A program made the position numbers and the translations under genes. DNA of 64,000 nt from Ypsolopha sequella (lineage: Eukaryota; Arthropoda; Insecta; Lepidoptera; Ypsolophidae). Position 1 is the stretch's first letter. Every line of letters starts with the position of its first letter. Positions 42,354 to 52,594 of this stretch are shown piece after piece. The notes beneath the pieces were generated by a model. That model worked only from the letters and a program-made list of their open reading frames with translations, was not told where the DNA came from and searched no databases. The stretch spans positions 5,287,501 to 5,351,500 of the forward strand of contig OW203985.1 of the NCBI GenBank assembly GCA_934047225.1, written 5' to 3'.

Positions 42354-42550
42354 GTTCCAGGGTCACGGGTTCAAATCGCGTAGGGGCACAAGATCCATAT
42401 TTGTACCCGAATTACGGGGATAGGGCTCACCACCCATCACGATAGGATGTTGTAATAATTGTCGGTAAAATATGGGATATACTCGAGTATGGACTGTGGC
42501 TTCAATTTCACAGTCCTACTCTCTTGACCCTTCGGAGATTCATGACATCT
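42354..42550 (+). mobile_element. SINE family S with tRNA-like head
   Basis: GTTCCAGGGTCACGGGTTCAAATC carries a box-B-like sequence; then CCCGAATTACGGGGATAGG, CACCACCCATCACGATAGG, GTATGGACTGTGGCTTCAAT and GGAGATTCATGACATC. Same order as 2095-2436. The head's 5' part lies left of the hAT insertion (about 42105-42126). Confidence 0.65.
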
Positions 42551-42584
42551 TTTTGTCCTAAAAAATTTGTTTTAATATTAGTAT

Positions 42585-42975
42585 AGTAGTTTATGCTACA
42601 AGGGTGAAAAGGAATAAATCACAAGGACGATTTAAAATACGAGCGTAGCGAGTGTTTTAAACGTAACCGAGTAATTTATTGCTCTTACACCCGTGTATCA
42701 TACTACGTTTTTCAATGCATAGTGTTAGGAAATAAAACAAATATAATCTTGTGAACTTTAAATTAATGATTGGCTCAATAGGACTGTATCCAGAGCCGTT
42801 AAACAGTAGAAAAAAAAGTTTAACATTTATGGTACACAGGAAAGGCTGCAGGTTAGCCATTGTAAATAAATAAAAAATAATAATAATAAAGCCCTAGGGC
42901 AAAATAATCGACTTTCTGTTCGGTTTTGATGCATAAAAAGTGGGCCTTTACGAGCACTTGCATTGAAAAAATATT
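42585..42975 (-). repeat. Dispersed repeat C, copy 2 (inverted)
   Basis: Reverse complement of 36790-37195, full length. A 67-codon minus frame (42657-42860) is shared with the other copies' sequence and is not a gene. Confidence 0.75.
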
Positions 42976-43013
42976 TATAACTGTACTAAATAAATTCATG
43001 CATAAGTATTATA

Positions 43014-43275
43014 CAGGGTGTTAAGAATCTTAACTTAGGATGAAGTTGCGGAAGCCGGAAACTTTAATATTACTCGTCCATACGAACAACTTTTACTATG
43101 GATCAACACTAGAATCGCGAAAAAAAAATTGCTGTTCCATAGAAAACTTAAATTGGTACCCGACCAAAATATGAAAAAAAAAATTTTTCTCGGTTTTTTT
43201 CACAAAAATTATTTCTTTTCAACTGGTTCTATCGCCATTTTCCAGCTTCCAGAACTTCATCATAACAACCCGTAT
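43014..43275. mobile_element. Inverted-repeat element M, both ends present
   Basis: Left ACAGGGTGTTAAG ... GATGAAGTTGCGGAAGCCGG and right CCAGCTTCCAGAACTTCATC ... AACAACCCGTAT are inverted. The middle has TACCCGACCAAAATATG and A-rich runs. About 260 bp, non-coding. Confidence 0.65.
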
Positions 43276-43506
43276 AATAAATAAATGATAATTTTTGAAT
43301 GAAACGTATATACATAAATGATAGAATCAACGCGGTATGCGTTACAGTGCAACTATATGATATAATATTGATGATACATCTTGTGGCGTGTGCTAGGGGT
43401 ACTGACTATAATGATTGGATGAGAGACCTTAGTAATGATGGGCTGTTTAACTTGTTCCTTGGCATGATAGTGTAGAACACTGGAACTCTGGAAAAATACG
43501 AATTAA

Positions 43507-44047
43507 ATGCATTATTTAAAGCTAAACTTAAAGGATTCTACATTATTTACAGCTAAACTTAAAGGATTCTACATTATTTACAGCTAAACTTAAAGGGTTC
43601 TACATTATTTACAGCTAAACTTAAAGGATTCTACATTATTTACAGCTAAACTTAAAGGATTCTACATTATTTACAGCTAAACTTAAAGGATTCTACATTA
43701 TTTACAGCTAAACTTAAAGGATTCTACATTATTTACAGATAAATTTAAAAGATTCTACATTATTTACAGCTAAACTTAAAGGATTCTACATTATTTACAG
43801 CTAAACTTAAAAGATTCTTCATTATTTACAGCTAAACTTAAAGGATTCTACATTATTTACAGCTAAACTTAAAAGATTCTTCATTATTTACAGATAAATT
43901 TAAAAGATTCTACATTATTTACAGCTAAACTTAAAGGATTCTACATTATTTACAGCTAAACTTAAAGGATTCTACATTATTTACAGCTAAACTTAAAAGA
44001 TTTTTCATTATTTACAGCTAAACTTAAAGGATTCTACATTATTTACA
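43507..44047. repeat. Minisatellite, 31-bp unit, ~17 copies
   Basis: Head-to-tail units of TTACAGCTAAACTTAAAGG + ATTCTACATTAT. Variant units with AAAAGATTCTTC or GATAAATTTAAAAGATTC recur at intervals within the array. No spacers, so not CRISPR. 31 is not a multiple of three and units are frame-shifting. Confidence 0.9.
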
Positions 44048-44640
44048 ACAAACTTTTTTTAAATATGTGTAGCTAATTGATAATGTATGTATCAAGGACA
44101 AACTTCTTCTTAATCAAAACCTAATTCATAGTGTTATTAAGGCGATACAAGTAAAATTATTTTAGTTTTAATGCTCTGTGTTGCCATTATCACATCCTAT
44201 TCATTCGACTTATTTTTAAGTATTTTATTTGTTAGTTGTTTAAATCTTAATATTTATTTATTAAGGTATAGGCTATATACTCGTTTTTTATTTGTTTTAA
44301 TAATAATTTTAATCATTCACTGCAATTTAGCGCAGGCGGCCGCTAAGTTAAATAAGTACAGAATGAAACCTAGGCCGGCTTATTCCATCTAGGAATAATC
44401 CCGTTTTAACGAAAATATTTAAAGCTGCCGGGAATATTCCCAGTCACTGAGAAAATAACGCAAAGAAATCTGTCTTGCTCCAACGCTACCAATATTTGCG
44501 TTCCTATGTTACTCGCGATAAACTGTGAAATATTTAAATAAGCACGTTTTTTTTTTTTAATTATATACGCTATAACAGCTTTTAAAGTTTTTTAAAAAAA
44601 TATAAATATACTGATAAATAGGATATACAAATATAAGGAA
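44048..44640. other. No gene recognised
   Basis: A 73-codon hydrophobic forward frame (44171-44392) is AT-driven and has no partner signals. I do not call it. Confidence 0.35.
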
Positions 44641-44648
44641 ATCTCAAG

Positions 44649-44684
44649 ATATATTTCGGGTCCGACCTGGACCCGGCATCAGTT
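44649..44684. other. Conserved-flank stem-loop motif, copy 2
   Basis: TATATTTCG, then GGTCC-GACCT-GGACC, then CGGCATCAG. An extra outer pair CTCAA/TTGAG brackets it. Same flanks as 22945-22978 and the 28753 array. Confidence 0.6.
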
Positions 44685-45533
44685 GAGTATCTTAATTAAA
44701 ATAAATAGACATTGACATATATAATATAAAAGTAGATGACATGACAGGTTATGACATAAAATTATATTGAGAATTTTTATCGTTATTTTAACTGCTAAAA
44801 ATGTATTTAATAACAAAAAGTTGCGGTTAAATCACGATTACCCTCGCCTTAAACTGAACAATTTTAATGGCGAGCACATCTCTAGGCAGGCAGGACGGAT
44901 TATACTCGTATATCACCTTAAGTCAAAAACGTGATGGTGGCGTCATAAGCTACGGTACATTTTTAAAGCAAGTTCTACCAGATTTTTAGGAGTTCTAGAG
45001 GCTAATCAAAACTACCGTTTAATACTCGTTTTCCTACAATGATCAGTTATCAGGACCTTGTCCAAATAAATTTGATAATATTTAGACGTATAGATATCAT
45101 AATCATATAATATGTACGTATCATGATCTTGGGCAGACTTGGGCGCTGACCGGGTTTCGTCAATCTTCAAATTGTTGCCATTTTTCGAAGTCCTCCACCG
45201 ATTTCTTTGATTTTAGTCTCAAACAACAGGCCTGTTGTCGTTCTGCACAGAATTAACTGATCTTTGGGTAGAAATTTTTGCTTCGAGTTTTATCGTGATT
45301 TTTAATTCGAGGCATTTGAAATTTTTGAGTTCGAATGTTGTTATTATTTTCTGTGGGTGCTTCTGGTACTCAAAATTGGTGTAATTAGAGAGATTTAGTA
45401 TTGAGAACCACAACGCATATTGTATTTGTGATCGGATTTGTAGTTTTTGAGCCACTTGAGTTTTAGTGATGCAACTTGGAAATTTTCGGCGCAAAAACAC
45501 CCTCACGCAGACAAAGCAAAGAGGCGACGGTCC
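44685..45533. other. No gene recognised
   Basis: A 125-codon minus frame at 45219-45596 has no recognisable domain and runs into a MITE boundary, so I leave it uncalled. Confidence 0.35.
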
Positions 45534-46179
45534 CGTAGCATAGTGTTTAAGGCGTATGACTACGCTAAATAAGCAACTCGATGTGTGTCGGTACAAATAT
45601 CAACGGAAACGACATTGAAATAACGTTCATTTCAGCATGCCTTGAAAAGTGGCTGTTACGACAACCACTGCGTCTCCGGCTATCGCAACATAAGAGAAAA
45701 TAATACTTTTCACATGGACGCCATGAACGAAAAAAAAAATTTGAACTGAAATTTTTTAGATCTAAAAATTTCCTATAATTTGGTGAAATAATAATTAAAA
45801 TTGCTTTAGGCGTTTGGAAAGAATAAGAGAATTCTTGTGTTAATCATGTAAAACTTTCGATTACTTTCGATTTTTTTGTCAAAACTTACAATAGAAAAAC
45901 AGTTTACGAAACTTAAAATTTATTTTTGACTCTATAATGCCTATTATATATTTTTATGAAAATGTTTGGACCACTCGTGTGGGAGGAGCAGGCCTTCAAA
46001 GACAGGTCCAAATTGCAGTTGGCGTATCCATTCGCCTTAATCGCGCGCGATGATGCCACTAGTTGAATCACAAGTGCAAGGAGCGTGACGTACTGTTTAA
46101 TCGCAAAAACATCGTGTCACGCTCCTCGCACTTGTGATTCAACTAAGTTGCGTCGCGCGCGATTAAACACTATGCTACG
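45534..46179. mobile_element. Nested TTAA elements inside a CGTAGCATAGTGTTTAA inverted pair
   Basis: CGTAGCATAGTGTTTAA at 45534-45550 faces its inverse TTAAACACTATGCTACG at 46163-46179. Inside are a diverged MITE-B (45551-46036, ends GGCGTATGAC and CATTCGCC, TTAA both sides) and a hairpin element (46041-46162). Confidence 0.6.
46037..46166. repeat. TTAA-flanked hairpin element, ~55-bp arms
   Basis: TTAATCGCGCGCGA at the left and TCGCGCGCGATTAA at the right. The arms share TTGAATCACAAGTGC and GGAGCGTGAC, inverted. The centre contains TTTAATCGCAAAAACAT. Confidence 0.75.
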
Positions 46180-46884
46180 AGTGCTGAAGACAGTTGTCAA
46201 AATTCTTAGTACTATCATATTATACCATGAGTACTATTGGTGGAAGGGGGCCGAGTGACTCGATTACCTGGTTTGCTGGGATTGACTAAGCGGCTTATGA
46301 GATATTTATTGCCGAAAATAAATGGAAACATTTTCGATTTTCGCGAAAAGTGGGGGTAAAATATTCATTACAAGCCTTCGTCGTTGTCGAGTTAACTATG
46401 GAAAGACAGACAGACAGACAAACGAAAAAATAAGTTTTATACACAGTTTTAATTAAACAAAAAATAAAAATATAATAATAACAACAACATAATAAACATT
46501 TTAATATAATTATAATTATTACATCTTTAACTAACAATAAAAAAATTGGAATTCAATTTAACCAAATTTTTTTTTTTTTATGATGGTTCGTTTACTGAGA
46601 ATGAGAATGAAAAATTATTTGAGTTCAGCAAATCCTGTCTAACAAAACAAAGATGCCAAATTATACAATGTGGCACAAATTCGCTATCCTATTACGATTA
46701 ATATTTAATTAACCCGCGAAACTAAAGCGGGCTAAGATCTATATCATTTGGAAAACCGCAGAAACACAAATCATAAAAAAACTACATCTAAATTATTAAT
46801 TGACGGCTTGATGGTTTAAAAAATTAGTAGGTGCGTAAGGTTATTAATATCACTGATGTTTACAGACTCGGTTATTATTAGTTA
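46180..46884. other. AT-rich stretch, nothing recognised
   Basis: GACAGACAGACAGACAAACG patch at 46405-46425. No coding signal. Confidence 0.35.
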
Positions 46885-47190
46885 TTTTTCAATGCAAGTG
46901 CTCGTAAAGGCCCACTTTTTATGCATCAAAACCGAACAGAAAGTCGATTATTTTGCCCTAGGGCTTTATTATTTTTTTATTTTTTTTATTTTTTTACACT
47001 GGTTGGCTAACCTGCAGCCTTTCCTGTGTACCATAAATGTCATACTTTTTTTCCACTGTTTAACGGCTCTGGATACCTAGTCCTTTTGAGCCAATTATAA
47101 TTTAAAGTTCACAAAATTATATTTGTTTTATTTCCTCACACTATCTTCCTCGTAATTTATTCCTTTGCGCCCTCGTAGCATAAACTACTA
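46885..47190 (+). repeat. Dispersed repeat C, copy 3 (internal deletion)
   Basis: Direct copy of 36790-37195 but missing the segment between TCACACTAT and CCTCGTAATTTATTCC, i.e. the inverted half containing GTAGTATGATACACG. Confidence 0.7.
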
Positions 47191-47289
47191 TTACACTTTT
47201 ACACATCCGAGCAATTTGTGCCCGAACTACGGCGACATAGGGCGCAATTATAACAGAACAAACAAACGAAAATCTTTGAACGTATAATC

Positions 47290-47585
47290 CAAAAAAAAAC
47301 GGCCAAGTGCGAATGGGACTCGCGTACGAAGAGTTCCGTACCATTATCTATAAAAACGGCAAAAAAATCAATTCTGTTGTAAGGGAGCCCCCTTAAATAT
47401 TTATTTTATTCTGTTTTTTTAGTATTTGTTGTTATAGCAGCAACAGAAATACATCATCTGTGAAAATTTCAACTGTCTAACTATCACGGTTCATGAGATA
47501 GAGCCTGGTGACAGAGGACGGACAGCGGATTCTTAGTAAAAGGGTTCCGACCCTTACCCTTTGGGTACGGAACCCTAAAAATCCA
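47290..47585. mobile_element. GGTTCCGTA-type lepidopteran repeat, near complete
   Basis: Starts AACGGCCAAGTGCGAATGGG, then GAGTTCCGTACCATTATC, CAGAAATACATCATCTGTG, GGTTCATGAGATAGAGCCTG, and ends GGGTACGGAACCCTAAAAA. This non-coding repeat type is widespread in Lepidoptera; partial copies lie near 31925, 52410 and 61560. Confidence 0.65.
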
Positions 47586-47789
47586 AAATCGCTGCCTAAC
47601 TCCGCCAAAAAGATTACAAACAAAAACCATTCAGATCACAGACACGATGTAGATCGTGATTCAGACGATGTTATTGTCCCAACGATTAATTTGATAATCG
47701 TCAATTCTGTTAGTCATTGTCGTTAATTTAGAACTAGTTTTTTAATCTACCTGTAACGATTTAATACGCGTGTCGAAAGATATTTCATC
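47586..47789. other. No gene recognised
   Basis: A 72-codon frame (47508-47726) starts inside the preceding repeat, so it is not a gene. Confidence 0.35.
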
Positions 47790-48245
47790 TACTCCCATAA
47801 TTGCAACATCAAAAGCAGTTTTATAATGATAGGTTGTTTATCCGATGATATAATATTACATTATAACACCGCGATTCTGCGCTGCAATTGGCCCAAATTA
47901 TAAAACCATTAGAGACCCAATCAACAACAGAGACGAGAAATATTTCCCGACCTATTTCTCAAGCCACGCCCCCTTTATCCAGATTGGCCTTCAAGACAGC
48001 TTTACCGGAACGACGCACCCGAGGTTCGTGAATGAATGTCTTCTCATTTTTCGTGAAATTGTTAGTTGAAAATATTAAAAATAAAGACGATATTTTAATG
48101 GTCGTAGATAAAGTATTGTGTGCAACTGAACATAATTAGACATTGAGACACTCGTGCAAAGTTATTGCGAAACTCACTTCGTTCGTTTCGTAAACAAACA
48201 CTCGTGTCCTAATGTCTCGCATTATGTTACAGTTGCACAAAATAC
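47790..48245 (+). repeat. Dispersed repeat D, copy 2
   Basis: Direct copy of 5695-6160. This one keeps the extra palindromic ACTCACTTCGTTCGTTTCGT segment near 48170-48190. Confidence 0.65.
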
Positions 48246-48484
48246 TATTAGTCATCATTTCTACCATTACGGGTCTTAATGGCCACGCCTTCTAAAAATT
48301 TGCAATCCTGTTTCTTGAGTTATTCAAAGACGCACCTTTATCTCAGACTTGTTTTACTAAATTAATAAATTGGACCACCCAAAAAACAAATAAATCCTCA
48401 TCAAATCCGCCAAGCTCCAGCTTCTCCAGTACACTGTTTCACAATAAAACTATGTTTTACTTTATCAACACCAGTCTATGTTAA

Positions 48485-49135
48485 GGCGCTATGGAAAAAA
48501 ATCGACACTTTAAGAACTTGCATGTCTACTTCAGTAAGCAATGTGTTGTTTTGATAAAATAGTATATTGTTTTTGGAATCTTTTTCTAGGGATCTGTTAA
48601 AAAAGAAACGCGATTGGAGAAATTCGGCTCGATAGAAATATTTATTGAAATGAGGTCTTTTTCGACACCAATTCTCCTGTTTTGACAATTTAGAATGACA
48701 TATAGACTGCAATTATATTTTATTAGATGGGTTTTAACGGTATCTAAGACCTGCGGGCCTATTGTGTATCTCTAGTTGCCTTCTGGACTGGGTGTCTATC
48801 ATCAAAAACATAGATATACTATCGAATTCCGATGTCCTAAGGATATTTTCGCACTTGAAGTGACGACACAGATTGTTATTACTTCAATACCCACTAAAGG
48901 CAATTTTGAAATTTCAGTTTTTAGCTATGTTTTTGATGATAGGCACCTCGTGCAATTGGCAACTAAAGATACAGAATAGGGGGGCTGGTTAAACGAAATT
49001 TTGATAGCAACTTCAGTACATTTTATATTTATTAAAAACCGACTTTTTGCTACTTTTCCACGAATCCGTCCCTCTCGCACTGAGGGTTTTTTCGCATATG
49101 GAGTAACAGGGACGCTAAAACTTTTATATATCGCC
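48485..49135. mobile_element. TTAA MITE family A, composite copy with a nested MITE
   Basis: TTAA at 48481-48484 and 49136-49139; ends GGCGCTATGG and TATATATCGCC. The left part resembles 20724-20930 and the right part the standard A body (CGAATCCGTCCCTCTCGCAC). A family J MITE (48762-48980) sits between them. Confidence 0.65.
48762..48980. mobile_element. MITE family J, copy 2, nested
   Basis: Ends CCTATTGTGTATCTCTAGTT and AACTAAAGATACAGAATAGG. Carries GTGTCTATCATCAAAAACAT and ATGATAGGCACC. Its middle is inverted relative to 24443-24665. Confidence 0.75.
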
Positions 49136-49440
49136 TTAACACTGTACAGGGGATCTAAAAAGGCTGACTTGGGTGAATTATAGAATGTTTGAAAGTAGGA
49201 TTGAGTCAGAGTTTCTTCTTGCGTGCAAAAGAGACGGCATTACAACAGAATCATAATATATAATTATATAATATGATTCACCCAACCGGTTTCCAATATG
49301 AATTCATTTTCAAGGACAGTGTACAGTGTCAATAAAATAAAAAGTTATTGGAAACAGTGTACTAGGTTTGCTTCAAGATGCTTTCCAAGATTTACCAAGT
49401 TTCGACAATTGCAACTTTGAATTAAATTTATAAGCTTATG

Positions 49441-49736
49441 TATGTACATTAGGGTTGCCAGATGGGAAAACCAAAATATCTGGGCAAAATTTAAAAAGTC
49501 GGGATTTGGGATTTTGGGATTATGGTCCGGACAAATAAATATTACGAATCAAAAAATTATTTTTTATTATAATAAAATAATTACAATTAAATTAATAATT
49601 ACAACAAAATTCTTTTTTGCCCGCCGACCGTTGTTGTTTGTTATTTATCGGGGCAATTTGTATTTTGTTGGGACTCTGACATCATATAAAATGTCGGGAC
49701 AATCCCTATGAATCCCGACCATCTGGCAACCCTGTA
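49441..49736. mobile_element. hAT-like MITE
   Basis: Left TAGGGTTGCCAGATGG and right CCATCTGGCAACCCTG. TACAT flanks both ends, but a full 8-bp duplication is not visible. The terminal type matches 35944-36408. An 89-codon frame spanning it (49442-49711) is AT-driven. Confidence 0.65.
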
Positions 49737-50510
49737 CATCAACAACTGTACATCCAAAAAAGCAACATAAGAACTTTTTAAAATATTCAATGCAACTTCT
49801 ATCTCGTCTATATAAGTGTACTTACGCTTACAACTTTAGAACTACTGCATCGATTTTAATCTGAGTTTGGTTTACTTGTACTGAAACGCAAAGAGTTTAC
49901 ACAAATACGATTTCAAATACGGGGTGTGAATAGACAGTTAAAATCAAATAAAGCCACAAGTTAATTTATCTTATTGAACTAATTTCCTGTAGAATACCTA
50001 ACGCAAATGAAAAAAGCTCCCCAAATTGCAGAGTTTTTGCATAAATATCCTGAGTCACCTACATACTTCTTTAAAGTAAAGTTTAATTATGATTTTTTTT
50101 CAGACCATACATAAAGATAATTTCAAAAAGTTTTTTTTTAATAATTTTACGGAGAATATACGTTATTTTAACATCATCTCAACTCTCAAACAAACACTCA
50201 ATTGACTCTTTAACTTAAATCTAACTATGTTTAATATTGTCCTTTTTTATATTTAATAAAATATAATAAATATTATAATAAATATTTTATAAATATATTT
50301 TTTAAATTTATCAAATTTTTTGTATTCCTTCGATTTCTTGTTTGCATGCTTTTTACAATTTAAGTTAGTATAAGAAAAACCCGTTATTGGACTCTATTCA
50401 GCTGATCTTTTCTGTCATTATTTTTTTGTTATTTGCTGTGGATTTCTGTGTGAATAATAATATAAATAAATAAATAATTTTCATTATTTTGGTATATTAA
50501 CTAACCATTT
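49737..50510. other. AT-rich stretch, nothing recognised
   Basis: Simple AT-rich sequence around 50230-50480. No gene signal. Confidence 0.35.
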
Positions 50511-50514
50511 TTTT

Positions 50515-50945
50515 ATGATTTTTAAAAAAAATTACGGTTTTGACGTCATTTGAGAATTTTAGACATTATACTGATTGTGATGATGTGTGATTGCTTATAA
50601 AAAAGCGGTCTGTCTCCGTATGTCTGCTCATCTGCCATCCATCTGTCAAATCAGTCGGCAGCAAATTTTTATAAATTGATCTTGATAGCACAAGGACACA
50701 TTTCTAAACAGCCATTTCTCAAGTGACGATGGAAAATGCAAGATTTTTCGTAAAAATATGAGGTTTTAAGTAGAACACAAGTTCGAAAATACGTTTTTTT
50801 TTATATATATATCTTTATTAATCCCGATTACAATGAATCTTAACCTAAACTATATAGCCACTAGCGAAAGCCATTTGGCACTCGAAATGGTTTTCGAATT
50901 AACACATAATTTAATCTAAGCAAATTGGATAATTTTCACTCACTA
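50515..50945 (-). repeat. Dispersed repeat E, copy 3 (inverted)
   Basis: Reverse complement of 9383-9842 (GGACACATTTCTAAACAGCC, CGAAATGGTTTTCGAATTAA). About 90 bp of extra sequence (TATATATATCTTTATTAATC ... CATTTGGCA) is inserted near the end. Confidence 0.65.
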
Positions 50946-51157
50946 CATAAATTTTTTTAAAATTATGCTTTTTGAAATGATTTAAAAAAAATTCTCTAAT
51001 GCGGCTTGAGTTTTATGTCTAAATTAAATACTCACCGTAAGAAAACATAGTTGATTAAAATCTGCATTAAAAAAAAACTAAATAATTGATTTTAATTTTA
51101 ATAAATTTTTATCTTGAAATCAGACTCATTTTGAATCATTTCCCGCGCATTTCTTAA

Positions 51158-51621
51158 GGCGATTAGTATCGCCAAATTAGCAGCTCGATGTTTGTCGATA
51201 CAAATATCTACGGAAATGACATTGAAATAATGTTCATATCAGCGCGTAATTCATAGTGGCTGTTATGACGCTCACTGCATCCTTGATAGGGCGTAATAGG
51301 AGAAAATAATACTTTTTACATGGACGTGATTGTTTAAATCAATAATTATATGTTATATTCATAGCTATCAAGTTTATCTATTACTCAAAGCACAAATGAA
51401 TGAAATCGACCAAGCCGCATAGAAGCAGTAGGAAATTCAAGTCAAAAAGAACATACGGTTGTTTTGTTTTTTCATATAGAAATTTTGGTGGTATAAAAAA
51501 GAAATATGTTGCATACGTTGTGTTAGAGTTGATCATTCCTATAAATATTTTTCAATATTTTTGGTTCAGCCATAAATGAGGAGTAGGCTTTAGAAAATAC
51601 CCTTTGGCGATATCAAGCCCC
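51158..51621 (+). mobile_element. TTAA MITE family B, copy 3 (complete)
   Basis: TTAA at 51154-51157 and 51622-51625. Left GGCGATTAGTATCGCCAAA, right TTTGGCGATATCAAGCCCC. Best-preserved ends of the family. Confidence 0.8.
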
Positions 51622-51646
51622 TTAAAGTCAAAAACCTTATTAGAGT

Positions 51647-51697
<51 letters not shown>
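51647..51697. repeat. (CT)n microsatellite
   Basis: About 25 uninterrupted TC dinucleotides. Confidence 0.9.
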
Positions 51698-51701
<4 letters not shown>

Positions 51702-52029
51702 AAGTCGCTGTGCGCCGAAGAAAGGCCTCGCCTTAACATGTAAAACTTACGGTACATATGTATTTAAACTTTGTATGAGCAAATCTAACTTTTTTATTTG
51801 CACGGCTGTTTAGTATGAATGAAATACCATTTTTTTTGAATGAAATACATTTATTTTAAAAAACACGAAAGCATATTTTATTTGAAAAACATCCGCCAAA
51901 CCGTGCGGTTTGTAGGCAGAATAACCTCTGTTTACAATAAAACGCGTCTAGCATATAGAAACACAATACGCATTACGCAATACGCAAAACAACCCAGTTA
52001 GTAAACAATACTTTAAGTTTTATACATTT

Positions 52030-52410
52030 ACATTTCCTATGTAAGTTTAGATAGATAAAACAATTTAACTTTCTTTTTAAACACACATTTGGAGTATGAC
52101 TCATTTCTTAAGTCAGCTGGCAGTGCATTGAACAGCTTATGAACAGTATAAACAGTATAGTATACACTTTGGTTTCATTTAAAATAACCTGTCTCATAAC
52201 GGCCTGTAATTTTATTATGCAAAACATTCCCTTGAATATTTGATTCGAGCGAAGGTGAATGCCCTCAACGTCATTACAAGTCTTACATAAGATAATTTTG
52301 TAAGGTTCTTGCACTTCTGACCCAGTGGCCATTCTTGCTTCTCGGCGACAGAAATTTACACATTTAATGTAAATATATTTGCATCTTTTTAATGTTTTTA
52401 AGAGTTCCGT
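52030..52410 (-). pseudogene. LINE ORF C-terminal remnant
   Basis: Minus strand near 52040-52160 reads VYTVHKLFNALPADLRNE then KKKVKLFYLSK, the pattern of the last residues of Jockey/CR1-type LINE proteins (short LFN.LP motif, then a basic stretch). Upstream, in another frame, CRREARMATGSEVQEPYKI continues to about 52400. Frame changes show decay. Confidence 0.4.
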
Positions 52411-52500
52411 TACCTCAAATTGAAGAAACGGAACCCTTGAAAGTACAGGATCACTCTGTTGTCCGTCTGTCTGTCTAGACCTCGGCCCCCGTGCTGTCAA
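52411..52500 (-). repeat. GGTTCCGTA-type repeat fragment
   Basis: GAAACGGAACCCTTGAAAGT and TCCGTCTGTCTGTCTAGACC are the familiar words. Only one end is present. Confidence 0.4.
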
Positions 52501-52594
52501 AAATCAGGCTTCTAACTCGACGTGAAAAAAGTTATTGTACTTTACATAATCAATTTCAAACAAACTTTTGATAGTCGCAAATAGGTATTGCAAT

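Noticed and set aside
43507..44047. CRISPR-like 31-bp repeats
   Set aside because: No spacers; simple minisatellite.
45219..45596. Minus-strand 125-codon frame
   Set aside because: No recognisable domain, runs across a MITE boundary, composition like the surrounding AT-rich DNA.
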